DNA of 64,000 bases from Frateuria hangzhouensis. GTDB lineage: Bacteria > Pseudomonadota > Gammaproteobacteria > Xanthomonadales > Rhodanobacteraceae. Positions 52,661 to 61,099 of the stretch are shown here, piece after piece (within the stretch, counting starts at the first letter, position 1; every line of letters begins with the position of its first letter). Location: positions 62,001-126,000 of the forward strand of contig NZ_JAPMIU010000009.1 in assembly GCF_026410505.1 (NCBI RefSeq), given 5' to 3'. A program made the translations under genes and the position numbers. Under the pieces are notes generated by a model, which was given only the letters and a program-made list of their open reading frames with translations, had not been told where the DNA came from and ran no database searches.

Positions 52661-52713
52661 GTAGGGTGGGCTTCAGCCCACCATGGTGGAAGGTGGGCTG
52701 AAGCCCACCCTAC
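52661..52713. repeat. REP-like double palindrome, family A, copy 3; supplies the phoR stop
   Basis: GTAGGGTGGGCTTCAGCCCACC and GGTGGGCTGAAGCCCACCCTAC are perfect complements with a nine-base centre. The phoR stop codon TAG (52712-52710, minus strand) is inside its right end. Confidence 0.88.
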
Positions 52714-53756
52714 CGGGGGCCGTGTTCGGCAGGCAGGAGACGCTCGGGCCCGAAATGGCAGGCGAAGGTGGAACCCTGGCCCGGCGTGCTTTCCACGGTC
52801 AGGCGCGCCTGGTGGAGGTTGAGCACGTGCTTGACGATGGATAGCCCCAGGCCGGTGCCGCCGGTTTCGCGCGAGCGGCTGGAGGAGACCCGGTAGAAGC
52901 GCTCGGTCAGCCGCGCCAGGTGGCTGGCCGGGATGCCGTAGCCGGTGTCGGTCACCGCATAGGTCGCGCCGTCGGCCGTGCGCTGCCAACCGATGGTGAT
53001 GTGGCCGCCGCTGGGGGTGTAACGCACGGCGTTGCTGACCAGGTTGGACAGCGCGCTGTGCAGGTCCCTGGGCGAGCCGAGCAGGTCGCAGTCGGCGTCG
53101 GCCCGAAGGGTGACCTGGTGGCGGCCCTGGCTGAGCGCATCGGCTTCCCTGCGCAACGTGGCGAGCAGCCCGGCCATCGGCACGCGCTCGTCGACAACGT
53201 GTTCCTGGGTTTCCAGCCGCGAGAGGGTGAGCAGGTCTTCGACAATCTGGCCCATGCGCTTGGATTGCGCGCGCATTTCGGCCAGCACCGGGGCCAGCGC
53301 GGGCACATCCTCCGGGTCGAGCAGTTCGAGGTAGCCGTGGATCACGGTCAACGGCGTGCGCAGCTCGTGCGAAACGTTGGCCACGAAATCCCTGCGTATC
53401 TGTTCCAGCCGGGTCAGCGGGCTGATGTCGCGGGCCAGCAGCATCCGCTGGCGGCGGCCGAACGGCTGTACAGAGACGTCCAGATGGTCGCCGGGCCGGC
53501 CCGGGGCGGGCACGTCGTGCAGGGTCGCGCGGGCACCCGCGCGCAGCCAGGCCGCCAGGTCCGAACCATGCAGGCGCTCGGACAGCAGCACGCCGCGATC
53601 CTTGCCGCGGCGCAGGCCCAGCAGCGTTTCGGCGGCGCGGTTGAACCAGCGCACGCGCCAGGCTTCGTCCAGCAGCACGATCGCGTCGGGCAGGCTGTCG
53701 GCGGCATCGCGCAGATCGTGCAGGGTGACGGCGAGGCGGCGGGCGCGTCGGGTCAC
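52710..53756 (-). CDS. phoR: PhoR-type sensor histidine kinase lacking a membrane anchor
   Basis: The 348-residue protein starts with GTG overlapping the phoB stop (GTGA). It begins directly with a PAS domain (about 13-110, [18 protein letters not shown]), then HisKA with [14 protein letters not shown] (His130) and a HATPase domain ([30 protein letters not shown]). PhoR proteins usually carry one or two N-terminal membrane helices and are around 430 residues; none is present here, and the overlap with phoB leaves no room for them in this frame. It should phosphorylate PhoB under low phosphate, probably through contact with a membrane partner. Confidence 0.88.
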   Translation of the reverse strand: MTRRARRLAVTLHDLRDAADSLPDAIVLLDEAWRVRWFNRAAETLLGLRRGKDRGVLLSERLHGSDLAAWLRAGARATLHDVPAPGRPGDHLDVSVQPFGRRQRMLLARDISPLTRLEQIRRDFVANVSHELRTPLTVIHGYLELLDPEDVPALAPVLAEMRAQSKRMGQIVEDLLTLSRLETQEHVVDERVPMAGLLATLRREADALSQGRHQVTLRADADCDLLGSPRDLHSALSNLVSNAVRYTPSGGHITIGWQRTADGATYAVTDTGYGIPASHLARLTERFYRVSSSRSRETGGTGLGLSIVKHVLNLHQARLTVESTPGQGSTFACHFGPERLLPAEHGPR

Positions 53757-54445
53757 GGGGCGCTTGCCGAGAAGCGGTAGCCGGCGCCGCGCACGGTCTG
53801 CACCATCGCGTCCAGTTGCCAGGGTTCGAGCGTCTTGCGCAGGCGGCGGATGTGCACGTCGACGGTGCGCTCCTCCACGTACACGCTGCCGCCCCAGACG
53901 TGGTCGAGCAGCTGCGCGCGGGTGTAGACGCGCTCGGGGTGGGTCATGAAGAAGTACAGCAGGCGGTATTCGGTGGGGCCGATCGGCACGGGCTCCTCGC
54001 CGGCGAACACGCGGTGCGCGGGACCGTCGATGCGCAGGCCGCCCAGTTCGACCATGCCGCTGCCGTCGTCGCCCTGGCTGCGGCGCAGCACGGCCTTGAT
54101 GCGCGCGATCAGCTCGCGGGTGGAAAAGGGCTTGACCACGTAGTCGTCGACGCCCGCTTCCAGTCCGTTGACGCGATCCATCTCCTCGCCGCGCGCGGTG
54201 AGCATGATGATCGGGATCTCGCGGCTGAGTTCCTCCTTGCGCAGGCGCCTGGCCAGTTCCAGCCCGCTCATGCCCGGCAGCATCCAGTCGAGCAGGATCA
54301 GGTCGGGTACCTGTTCGGCGATGGCGAGCTGCGCGGCACGTGCATCGGCCGCCTGCATGGCCTCCATGCCGGCCTTGTGCAGCGCGAAGGTGACCATGTC
54401 GCGGATGGAGGCTTCGTCTTCGACGATGAGGATGCGTTTGTGCAC
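53753..54445 (-). CDS. phoB: PhoB, phosphate-regulon response regulator
   Basis: The 230-residue OmpR-family regulator, counted from GTG 54445, has the receiver domain [14 protein letters not shown], phospho-acceptor Asp53 in [13 protein letters not shown], and the conserved Lys in VVKPF. The winged-helix domain follows (about 130-228, [41 protein letters not shown]). Length and start match E. coli PhoB (229 residues); the longer open frame to 54508 adds an unsupported tail. It activates Pho-regulon promoters. Confidence 0.92.
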   Translation of the reverse strand: MHKRILIVEDEASIRDMVTFALHKAGMEAMQAADARAAQLAIAEQVPDLILLDWMLPGMSGLELARRLRKEELSREIPIIMLTARGEEMDRVNGLEAGVDDYVVKPFSTRELIARIKAVLRRSQGDDGSGMVELGGLRIDGPAHRVFAGEEPVPIGPTEYRLLYFFMTHPERVYTRAQLLDHVWGGSVYVEERTVDVHIRRLRKTLEPWQLDAMVQTVRGAGYRFSASAP

Positions 54446-54520
54446 GCGATGGGCGCCTGGGCGGTGACGGGCGTATTGCAGCGGGGCAATGTTACGTGGG
54501 GATGACAACCCTGGCTCTCT

Positions 54521-54600
54521 GCAGGAGCCCGCTTACGGGTGATGCTCTTGTTCTGATGCCGAGCCCAGACAAAAGCATCGCCCGCAAGCGGGCTCCTACA
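54521..54600. repeat. REP-like palindrome, family B, copy 4
   Basis: GCAGGAGCCCGCTTACGGGTGATGCTCTTG and CAAAAGCATCGCCCGCAAGCGGGCTCCTAC are long near-complementary arms. It lies between bepA and phoB. Confidence 0.8.
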
Positions 54601-54611
54601 TAGAGCGGCGG

Positions 54612-56225
54612 CTACTGGCTGCGTCCGTCCGGGTTGTCGGCCGTCTGGATCTTGCGTTTGCGCAGCTCCAGCAACAGTGGGGTGAGGTCGGCGATGCGCG
54701 ACTGGATGCGCGCGCGGGCGTAGTAGTCCAGGTCGTCGCGCTTGAGCAGTCGCTTGAGCTGTTCCATCGCATCGAACGGACGGCCGGAAAGGTAACTGGC
54801 GTCGGCGTAAGCCTCGCCGGCGCGCACGCGGTCGCCGGCCTTGTCGCTGGCGCGGGCGTAGCTGCGATAGATGTCCGGCTCGTCGGCGTTGTCCAGGAAT
54901 GGACGAAGCAGGGCGGCGGCCGTGCCGGCCTGGGCGGTGTCGCCGCCGGCGGTCAATGCCTTGGCGTAGGCCAGTGCGACTGCGCGGTTGCGTGGCGAGC
55001 GCGAGTTGAGCTGGGCGTAGCGGGCCAGCGCCTCGGCGCGGAGGCCTTCCTGCAACTGGGCGTCGGCCATCGCCAGGTCCAGGACCAGGCTGTCCGGATG
55101 GGCCGCCAGCAGCGGCTCGAGCTGCGCGATCGCCTGCGCGCCGTAGCTGCCGCGGATCAGTGCCAGCGCGTAGCCGTAACGATGGGCGGGCGTGTCGAAG
55201 CCGGGCGTGGAGAAGCTGGCGCTGTAATACTGGATCAACTTGGAGGCGTCGCCGGCCAGCACGCGGGTGCGCTCGCGCATCAGCGCGTAGGTATCCAGGC
55301 CGTCCTTGGGCGGTGCGGCCAGCAGCGTGGTCGGATCCCTGACGTAGGCGATCGGCGCGGTGGTCTTTTCCCAGTCGCCGTGCACCAGCGTGGAGCCGCT
55401 CGGGCGCAGCTTCTGCGCATCCAGCAGCGCGCTGGCGCGTGACTTGGCGTCGCTGATGCGCGCGAGCGTGACCGGGTGGGTCTGCAGCAGCGCCGGCACG
55501 TCGGCGCCGCCGGAACCGGCGCGCAGGGTGTCCTGCATGCGCTCGAAGAAGCCGGCCATGGCGCGCGGGTCGAAACCGGCGTTGGCCAGGGTATGGATGC
55601 CCACGCGGTCGGCTTCGACCTCGTCCTTGCGGGTGAAGTTGATCGACCGCTGCGCGAGCAGCCCCTGGCCGGCGGCCAGCACCGCCATCGGCGAATCGCC
55701 GCTGTGCGAGCTGGCGCCCGCGGCGATCGCGCCCAGCAGCACCAGCGCCATCAGCGGGGCATCCTTCTTTGATGCCTCGAACGCGCGCTGCAGATGGTTC
55801 TGCGTGATATGGCCGATCTCATGGGCGATCACGCCGGCCAGCTCGCTTTCCTCGCGGGTGATCTCGATCAGGCCGGAATTGACCGCGATGTACCCCCCCG
55901 GTGCAGCGAAGGCGTTGATCTGCGGGTCCTTGACAATGATGAAGGTGAAATGGCCCTTCGGCTGGTCACTGCCGGCCACCAGCCGGTAGCCGAGGTCGTT
56001 GACGTAATCGTCCAGCAGCGGATCTTCCACCACCATGTCCAGCGAGCGCATCTGGCGCAGCATGGCCGCGCCGTAGTCCTGGGCGTCCTGCGGTGAGATC
56101 AGCGCGTCGGCCGAGCTACCCAGGTCCGGCAGCCTGATGTCTTCCTGCGCACCGGCGCCGAAGGCGAGGCAGGCGGTGACCAGTGCGGTCAGCAGACGGG
56201 GGGCGGGTCGTGGTGCCATGGCCAT
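54612..56225 (-). CDS. bepA: BepA-like periplasmic M48 metalloprotease with TPR domain
   Basis: The 537-residue protein has a signal peptide (LLTALVTACLAFGAGAQ), an M48 peptidase domain with HEIGH at 135-139 and the third-ligand region DEVEADRVGIHTLANAGFDPRAM, then TPR-like helices from about 340. BepA and its relatives degrade or assist stalled outer-membrane proteins such as LptD and BamA. A divergent gene pair (glutaredoxin) starts on the other side. The second ATG (56219) is an equally good start. Confidence 0.88.
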   Translation of the reverse strand: MAMAPRPAPRLLTALVTACLAFGAGAQEDIRLPDLGSSADALISPQDAQDYGAAMLRQMRSLDMVVEDPLLDDYVNDLGYRLVAGSDQPKGHFTFIIVKDPQINAFAAPGGYIAVNSGLIEITREESELAGVIAHEIGHITQNHLQRAFEASKKDAPLMALVLLGAIAAGASSHSGDSPMAVLAAGQGLLAQRSINFTRKDEVEADRVGIHTLANAGFDPRAMAGFFERMQDTLRAGSGGADVPALLQTHPVTLARISDAKSRASALLDAQKLRPSGSTLVHGDWEKTTAPIAYVRDPTTLLAAPPKDGLDTYALMRERTRVLAGDASKLIQYYSASFSTPGFDTPAHRYGYALALIRGSYGAQAIAQLEPLLAAHPDSLVLDLAMADAQLQEGLRAEALARYAQLNSRSPRNRAVALAYAKALTAGGDTAQAGTAAALLRPFLDNADEPDIYRSYARASDKAGDRVRAGEAYADASYLSGRPFDAMEQLKRLLKRDDLDYYARARIQSRIADLTPLLLELRKRKIQTADNPDGRSQ

Positions 56226-56353
56226 AGGTGGGCGACAATAACATCACTGTCAGACCGCCCGCGGCGGCGTCGGTTCATCGCCCGTTGGCTTGCAAACGGG
56301 CGCCGGACGCCCCATGTGAAGGGCCAGTTGCAAGCCATCCGGAGTCCCAAGCA

Positions 56354-56617
56354 ATGCCCAAGATCGAGGTCTATTCCACGGCGGTGTGCCCGTACTGCGT
56401 AGCGGCCAAGAACCTGCTCAAGTCAAAGGGGCTCGAGTGGAACGAAGTGCGCGTGGACGCCGATCCGGCGCAGCGCGACCTGATGCTCCAGCGCAGCGGC
56501 GGCCGCCGTACCGTGCCGCAGATCTTCATCAACGACCAGCACGTGGGCGGCTACGACGACCTGGTCGCCGCCGACCGCAGCGGCAGGCTCAAGCAACTGC
56601 TGGGCGAGGCCGCATGA
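56354..56617 (+). CDS. grxC: Glutaredoxin 3 (GrxC)
   Basis: The 87-residue glutaredoxin has the dithiol motif CPYC (12-15), the cis-proline TVPQIFIN and the glutathione-binding GGYDDL. It reduces protein disulfides and mixed glutathione disulfides in the cytosol. The ATG at 56354 has GGAG about 14 bases upstream; the open frame to 56228 is longer than the family. Its stop overlaps the start of the next gene (ATGA). Confidence 0.94.
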   Translation: MPKIEVYSTAVCPYCVAAKNLLKSKGLEWNEVRVDADPAQRDLMLQRSGGRRTVPQIFINDQHVGGYDDLVAADRSGRLKQLLGEAA

Positions 56618-57006
56618 GCGAGGACAAGAGCAAGGACCGCCTGGCGGAATTCACCGCCTTCCGCCAGCGCATGAACGAGCGCATCCTGGCCGAAGACAAC
56701 CAGGTCGTGCGGCGCTTCTTCGCGCTGGACACGCAAACCTACAAGCCCGGCGCGCTGGACGTGAAAACCAAGGAGCTGCTCGGCCTGGTCGCCTCGATGG
56801 TGCTGCGCTGCGACGACTGCATCAGCTATCACGTGGCGCAGTGCAAGGAGGCCGGCGTCACCCGCGAGGAGTTCTTCGAGACCTTCAGCGTGGGCCTGGT
56901 GGTGGGAGGCTCGATCGTGATCCCGCATTTGCGGCGGGCGGTGGATTTCCTCGACCAGTTGGAAGGCGGGCAGGCTGACGCCGCCGCCTGCAGCAACCAC
57001 GCGTAA
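56614..57006 (+). CDS. Carboxymuconolactone decarboxylase/AhpD-like protein
   Basis: The 130-residue all-helical protein has the AhpD-type motif VLRCDDCISYHVAQCKEAGV (CxxC with downstream His) and the family tail SVGLVVGGSIVIPHLRRAVDFL. Coupled translation with grxC (ATGA overlap) supports a thiol redox function such as peroxidase reduction. It ends in a Cys-containing tail (AAACSNHA). Confidence 0.88.
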   Translation: MSEDKSKDRLAEFTAFRQRMNERILAEDNQVVRRFFALDTQTYKPGALDVKTKELLGLVASMVLRCDDCISYHVAQCKEAGVTREEFFETFSVGLVVGGSIVIPHLRRAVDFLDQLEGGQADAAACSNHA

Positions 57007-57011
57007 GCAAC

Positions 57012-57071
57012 GTAGGGTGGGCTTCAGCCCACCGTCCCGGCGGGTTGCGGTGGGCTGAAGCCCCACCCTAC
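57012..57071. repeat. REP-like double palindrome, family A, copy 4
   Basis: GTAGGGTGGGCTTCAGCCCACCG and CGGTGGGCTGAAGCCCCACCCTAC are nearly perfect arms; the right arm has one extra C. It begins five bases after the preceding gene's stop. Confidence 0.85.
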
Positions 57072-57223
57072 GCGCCCGGGGTGCGATGAACCGCAATGCT
57101 CCGTGCGAGGATTTGCAACGCCCTGGCGGGTCCTGCCTGCTGCCAGTTGTTGGGCGCATGGGCGATAATTGACGGTATTTGGCGTGCGCCAACCCGCCGC
57201 ACGCAGCAGATCAGGAGTCTCCC

Positions 57224-58237
57224 ATGAGCAAAACCATCGCCGTGATCCCGGGCGACGGCATCGGCCCGGAAATCATGACCGCCACCCTGAGCGTGCTCGA
57301 TGCGCTGGATTGCGGCCTGAGCTACGACTTCGTGGAAGCCGGCATGGTGGCGCTGGAGAAGCAAGGCGACCTGCTGCCCAAGGCCACGCTGGACAAGATC
57401 GCCGAGCACAAGGTTGCGCTCAAGGGGCCGCTGACCACGCCGATCGGCGGCGGCTTCACCTCGATCAACGTCACCCTGCGCCGGCATTTCGACCTGTACG
57501 CCAACGTACGCCCGGCCACCAGCTTCCCGGGCACCAGGGCGCGCTACGAGAACATCGACATCATCACGGTGCGCGAGAACACCGAGGGCGCCTACCTGGC
57601 CGAGGGCCAGACGCTGTCCGAGGACGGCGAGGTGGCCACCTCGCTGGTGCGCAACACCCGCAAGGGTGCCAGCCGCATCGTGCGCTACGCCTTCGAGATG
57701 GCTGTCAGGAAGGGCCGCAGGAAAGTCACCGCCGTCCACAAGGCCAACATCATCAAGACCGCCTCGGGGCTGTTCCTCAACGTGGCGCGCGAGATCGCCA
57801 AGGAATACCCGCAGATCGAGTTCAACGAGATGATCGTGGACAACACCTGCATGCAGCTGGTGATGCGTCCCGAGCAGTTCGACGTGATCGTCACCACCAA
57901 CCTGTTCGGCGACATCATCTCGGACCTGTGCGCCGGCTTGGTCGGCGGGCTGGGCCTGGCCCCGGGCGACAACATCGGCGAGCACGCGGCGATCTTCGAA
58001 GCGGTGCATGGCTCGGCGCCGGACATCGCCGGCAAGGGCATCGCCAACCCCTGCGCGCTGCTGCTGGCGGCGGCCGACATGCTCGATCACCTGGGCATGG
58101 TCGAAAAGGGCACCCGCCTGCGCAATGCGATCCGCGAGACCATGGCCAACGACCATGACCAGGTCACGCCGGACCTGGGCGGCAAGGGCAACACGCAGAG
58201 CTTCGGCGAGGCGATCGCACGGCGCGCGAAGGGCTGA
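57224..58237 (+). CDS. NAD-dependent isocitrate dehydrogenase
   Basis: The 337-residue isocitrate/isopropylmalate-type dehydrogenase has AVIPGDGIGPE, the substrate loop LTTPIGGGFTSINVTLRR, ITVRENTEGAYL, the Tyr/Lys region and the NAD-binding AIFEAVHGSAPDIAGKG. The Ser in GGFTSINVTLRR fits isocitrate rather than isopropylmalate. It converts isocitrate to 2-oxoglutarate in the citric acid cycle. The ATG at 57224 follows CAGGAGTCTCCC; a strong terminator follows. Confidence 0.9.
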   Translation: MSKTIAVIPGDGIGPEIMTATLSVLDALDCGLSYDFVEAGMVALEKQGDLLPKATLDKIAEHKVALKGPLTTPIGGGFTSINVTLRRHFDLYANVRPATSFPGTRARYENIDIITVRENTEGAYLAEGQTLSEDGEVATSLVRNTRKGASRIVRYAFEMAVRKGRRKVTAVHKANIIKTASGLFLNVAREIAKEYPQIEFNEMIVDNTCMQLVMRPEQFDVIVTTNLFGDIISDLCAGLVGGLGLAPGDNIGEHAAIFEAVHGSAPDIAGKGIANPCALLLAAADMLDHLGMVEKGTRLRNAIRETMANDHDQVTPDLGGKGNTQSFGEAIARRAKG

Positions 58238-58260
58238 TCCCCGGCTGGATGCGCTCGACG

Positions 58261-58296
58261 ACGGCCGCGGCATCGACCGCGGCCGTTTCGTTTTTT
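58261..58296 (+). terminator. Strong intrinsic terminator after isocitrate dehydrogenase
   Basis: ACGGCCGCGG-CATCGA-CCGCGGCCGT is a perfect 10-bp stem with a six-base loop, followed by TTCGTTTTTT. It lies 24 bases after the stop. Confidence 0.93.
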
Positions 58297-58465
58297 GGGT
58301 GCCGGGAAGCGCGGGCCGCTCGCTTCGGCTGCCTGCATCTGCCTGTGGGCACCTGCCCCGACGACGCGGGGAAGGTGCCGGAGGCGGATGGGGCTTTTCA
58401 ACCCGGTCGGAGTGCCAGCTGGATCGCCCTCCGCCGCAAGCATCGCCGAAGCGGCAGATGCCGGA

Positions 58466-58927
58466 TCACTTGTGGGCGCCGGCCTTGTAGCTTCCGCCGA
58501 TCGTGCGCGCCGCGATGTTGATGCGGTTCCAGCTGTTGATGGTGGCGACCAGCAGGGTCAGGTCGACCAGCGCTTCCTCGTCGAAATGCTGCCGGGCCTG
58601 CTCGTAGAGCGCGTCGGACACCGCTTCGTGCGAGTCGAGCTCGGTCAGCTCCTCGGCCCAGGCCAGGGCGATGCGCTCGCGCTCGCTGAACAGCGTGGTC
58701 TCGCGCCAGGCGGGCAGAACGTACAGGCGCTGCTCGGTCTCGCCGGCGGCGCGGGCGTCCTTGCTGTGCATGTCCAGGCAATAGGCGCAGCCGTTGATCT
58801 GCGAGCAGCGCATCAGCACCAGCTCGATCAGCGCAGGTTCCAGGCGGGCGGCCTTGTGGATGTTCTGGGTGATCGTGACCAGCGGCTGCATGGCGGCGTA
58901 GTGGCGCTGGATGGCAAAACGGGTCAT
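58466..58927 (-). CDS. Carboxymuconolactone decarboxylase-family (AhpD-type) protein, ECF41 partner
   Basis: The 153-residue helical protein has the AhpD motif MRCSQINGCAYCLDMHSKDA (CAYC then His). It ends ATINSWNRINIAARTI, typical of the family. It lies 40 bases downstream of the sigma factor gene on the same strand, the standard pairing for ECF41 sigma factors, and so should be part of its regulon. The ATG at 58927 has AAGGAG eight bases upstream. Confidence 0.9.
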   Translation of the reverse strand: MTRFAIQRHYAAMQPLVTITQNIHKAARLEPALIELVLMRCSQINGCAYCLDMHSKDARAAGETEQRLYVLPAWRETTLFSERERIALAWAEELTELDSHEAVSDALYEQARQHFDEEALVDLTLLVATINSWNRINIAARTIGGSYKAGAHK

Positions 58928-58967
58928 GGCAAATCTCCTTGGACGGAAAAGCGGCCGGAGTGGCCGT

Positions 58968-59870
58968 TCAGTGCAAGGACGCGGCAGCCGCCGGTTTCGT
59001 GACGGCCAGCAGGCGCCGAAGCTTGCCGGGATGGCGCAGCGAGTGCATCGAGGTGATGCGCTCGCCATCGCAGTCGAGCCAGAGGACCGAACTGAGCGTG
59101 TCGCCGGTCCACATCAGCAGCGCCGGAGCGGCGTTGAGGGTGGTCAATTCGTAGCGCAGCCGGTAGCGGCGGCCCAGGTTGCTGGCGATCTGCAGATACA
59201 GCCGCGCCAGCCGCTCGGCGCCGTACAGCGGGCGCAGGGTGGCGCGGACCACGCCGCCGCCATCGCTGATCTGGATCGCATCCTCGGCGAATAGCGCGCG
59301 CAGCGCGTCCAGGCTGGGCTCGCTCATGGCGGCGACGAAGCGCTCGAGCATGCGCCGCTGCGCACGGGCATCGACATTGAAGCGTGGCCGCCCCTCGCGC
59401 AGGCGCGCCTTGGCGCGATGCACGCGCTGGCGGCAGGCATCCTCGGCGATGCCCAGGATCGCGGCGGCCTCGGCATGGCTGTAGTCGAATACCTCGCGCA
59501 GCAGGAACGCCGCGCGCTCCTCCGGGCTCAGCCGTTCGAGCAGCAGCAGAAAGGACAGGGTGAGCGTCTCGCCGCGCTCGAGCTCCGCCTCCGGCTGTTC
59601 GGCATCGGGCACCAGCGGCTCGGGCAGCCAGGGGCCGGTGTAGTGTTCGCGCTCGGTCCTGGCGCGGCGCAGGCGGTCCAGCGCCAGGCGCGTGGTGACG
59701 GTCACCAGCCAGGCTTCCGGCTCGTCCAGTGCGTCGATGTCCTGTGCGTGCCAGCGCAGCCAGGCGTCGTGCAGCACGTCCTCGGCGTCGGTGGGGGTGC
59801 CGAGCATGCGGTAGGCCAGCCCGAACAGGCGAGGGCGGTGCTGCTGGAAGAGCGCGGTCTGGGTATCCAT
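58968..59870 (-). CDS. ECF41-type RNA polymerase sigma factor (SigJ-like)
   Basis: The 300-residue protein has sigma region 2 (about 9-76), region 4 (about 107-160, EVFDYSHAEAAAILGIAEDA) and a fused SnoaL-like domain (about 170-300). Three ECF41 marks known from the family are present: WLPEP in the linker (81-85), DGGG (203-206), and HPGKL (280-284) in place of NPDKL. In ECF41 the fused domain controls activity instead of a separate anti-sigma factor. A matching promoter lies at 59900-59926, and the downstream gene is the expected partner. Confidence 0.92.
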   Translation of the reverse strand: MDTQTALFQQHRPRLFGLAYRMLGTPTDAEDVLHDAWLRWHAQDIDALDEPEAWLVTVTTRLALDRLRRARTEREHYTGPWLPEPLVPDAEQPEAELERGETLTLSFLLLLERLSPEERAAFLLREVFDYSHAEAAAILGIAEDACRQRVHRAKARLREGRPRFNVDARAQRRMLERFVAAMSEPSLDALRALFAEDAIQISDGGGVVRATLRPLYGAERLARLYLQIASNLGRRYRLRYELTTLNAAPALLMWTGDTLSSVLWLDCDGERITSMHSLRHPGKLRRLLAVTKPAAAASLH

Positions 59871-59899
59871 GGGGGTTTTCTCCGGGGGGATACGTTCAG

Positions 59900-59926
59900 G
59901 ACGCGCCGGGCCGGCGCAACGTGACC
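59900..59926 (-). promoter_or_regulatory. Predicted ECF41 autopromoter
   Basis: On the minus strand, GGTCACG (59926-59920), then 16 bases, then CGTC (59903-59900), 29 bases before the sigma-factor ATG. This fits the ECF41 consensus TGTCACA-N16-CGTC, as I recall it, with exact spacing and two changes in the -35. Confidence 0.65.
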
Positions 59927-59928
59927 GT

Positions 59929-60867
59929 TCAGCGCACCAGCGGCCAGGGCGCCAGGAACACCAGCCACATCAACAACACGATGCCGGCGTACTTGAGCCC
60001 GCGGAAAAGCTTCCGATGCCGCCGCTTGAAGGCCTTGCTGCGCTCCCGGCCGCGCTGGTTGAGCGCGTACATGCGGTTGACGAAGCCGACCTTCTCCGAG
60101 TCGGCGTTCGGCGAGGCGGTGATCCGGCCCATGAAGGCGCCGACACGGTGGTTGATGGCGCTCATCCAGCGCGTGCGCAGCGGGCGCTCGACGTCGGCGA
60201 ACAGGATCACGCGGGTCTGGTCGGTCTTGTTTTCCACCCAGTGCACGTAGGTTTCGTCGAACACCACGTCCTTGCCGTCGCCCCAGGCGTGTTCTTCGCC
60301 GTCGACGAAGATGCGGCAGTCGCGCGAGTTGGGGGTGATCAGGCCCAGGTGGTAGCGCAGCGAGCCGGCGAAGGGGTCGCGGTGGGGGTTGAGCTTGCTG
60401 TGTGGCGCCAGCGTGGCGAACATCGCCGCCTTGATGCTGGGAATGGCTTCGAGCAGCGCGACCGTCTTCGGGCACAAGGCCTCGGCCGAGGCCAGCGGTT
60501 CGCCGTACCACTTGAGGTAGAAGCGCTTCCAGCCCTGCTTGAAGAAGCTGTTGAAGCTGGCGTCGTTGTGCTTCTGCGCAGCGCGGATATGGCCTTCGTC
60601 GAACAGCTGCAGCGCCTCTTCGCGGATGGTCTGCCAGTTGGCCTGCAGCAGGTCCAGCTGGGGAAAGCCGCGGCGGTCCAGGATCGGCCGCGCCGGTACC
60701 GCCGAGAAGGCGTACATCAGCAGGTTGTACGGCGCGAAGAGCGCCGAATGGTCGACCAGCTGGCGATCGAAGCGCAGCCGCGCCCGACCGCGCAGATGCA
60801 CCAGCAGCACGCACAGTGCGAACAGCAGGAGCAGCAGCAGGACGATCAGGCGCGGTGTGAGGATCAT
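59929..60867 (-). CDS. LpxO-like aspartyl/asparaginyl beta-hydroxylase-family dioxygenase
   Basis: The 312-residue protein has an N-terminal membrane helix (about 5-24), the iron motif PHRDP (His162, Asp164) with distal His209 (TYVHWVENKT) and Arg219 for 2-oxoglutarate, and a C-terminal membrane helix (YAGIVLLMWLVFLAPWPL). LpxO enzymes 2-hydroxylate lipid A acyl chains at the inner membrane; length and membrane anchoring match that subgroup better than soluble hydroxylases. The ATG at 60867 begins the membrane helix; the longer open frame translates a palindrome. Confidence 0.82.
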   Translation of the reverse strand: MILTPRLIVLLLLLLFALCVLLVHLRGRARLRFDRQLVDHSALFAPYNLLMYAFSAVPARPILDRRGFPQLDLLQANWQTIREEALQLFDEGHIRAAQKHNDASFNSFFKQGWKRFYLKWYGEPLASAEALCPKTVALLEAIPSIKAAMFATLAPHSKLNPHRDPFAGSLRYHLGLITPNSRDCRIFVDGEEHAWGDGKDVVFDETYVHWVENKTDQTRVILFADVERPLRTRWMSAINHRVGAFMGRITASPNADSEKVGFVNRMYALNQRGRERSKAFKRRHRKLFRGLKYAGIVLLMWLVFLAPWPLVR

Positions 60868-60995
60868 GGGGGCTGGGTCGCGGACGGGGCGGCCTATTCT
60901 ACGCTGGCGCGGGCGTCTGGACGGAGCGGGCTTTCGCTCCGTCTCTCCGAAGGAGACAGGCAGCGAACGAGGAAGCAAAGCCAGGAAGCAACCTC

Positions 60996-61058
60996 GTAGG
61001 GTGGGCTCCAGCCCACCGGCTCTGATGGGGATCCATGGTGGGCTGAAGCCCACCCTAC
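60996..61058. repeat. REP-like double palindrome, family A, copy 5
   Basis: GTAGGGTGGGCTCCAGCCCACC and GGTGGGCTGAAGCCCACCCTAC with one mismatch (CTCC for CTTC), between the LpxO-like gene and the cation transporter. Confidence 0.85.
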
Positions 61059-61099
61059 GTGATCCGGCTCATCTCTCCGGGAGAGGAAGCAGGACGCGA

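Noticed and set aside
58298-58465. Small open frames between the terminator and the AhpD-type gene
   Set aside because: They lack ribosome binding sites and read as shadow translation; no support for a gene.
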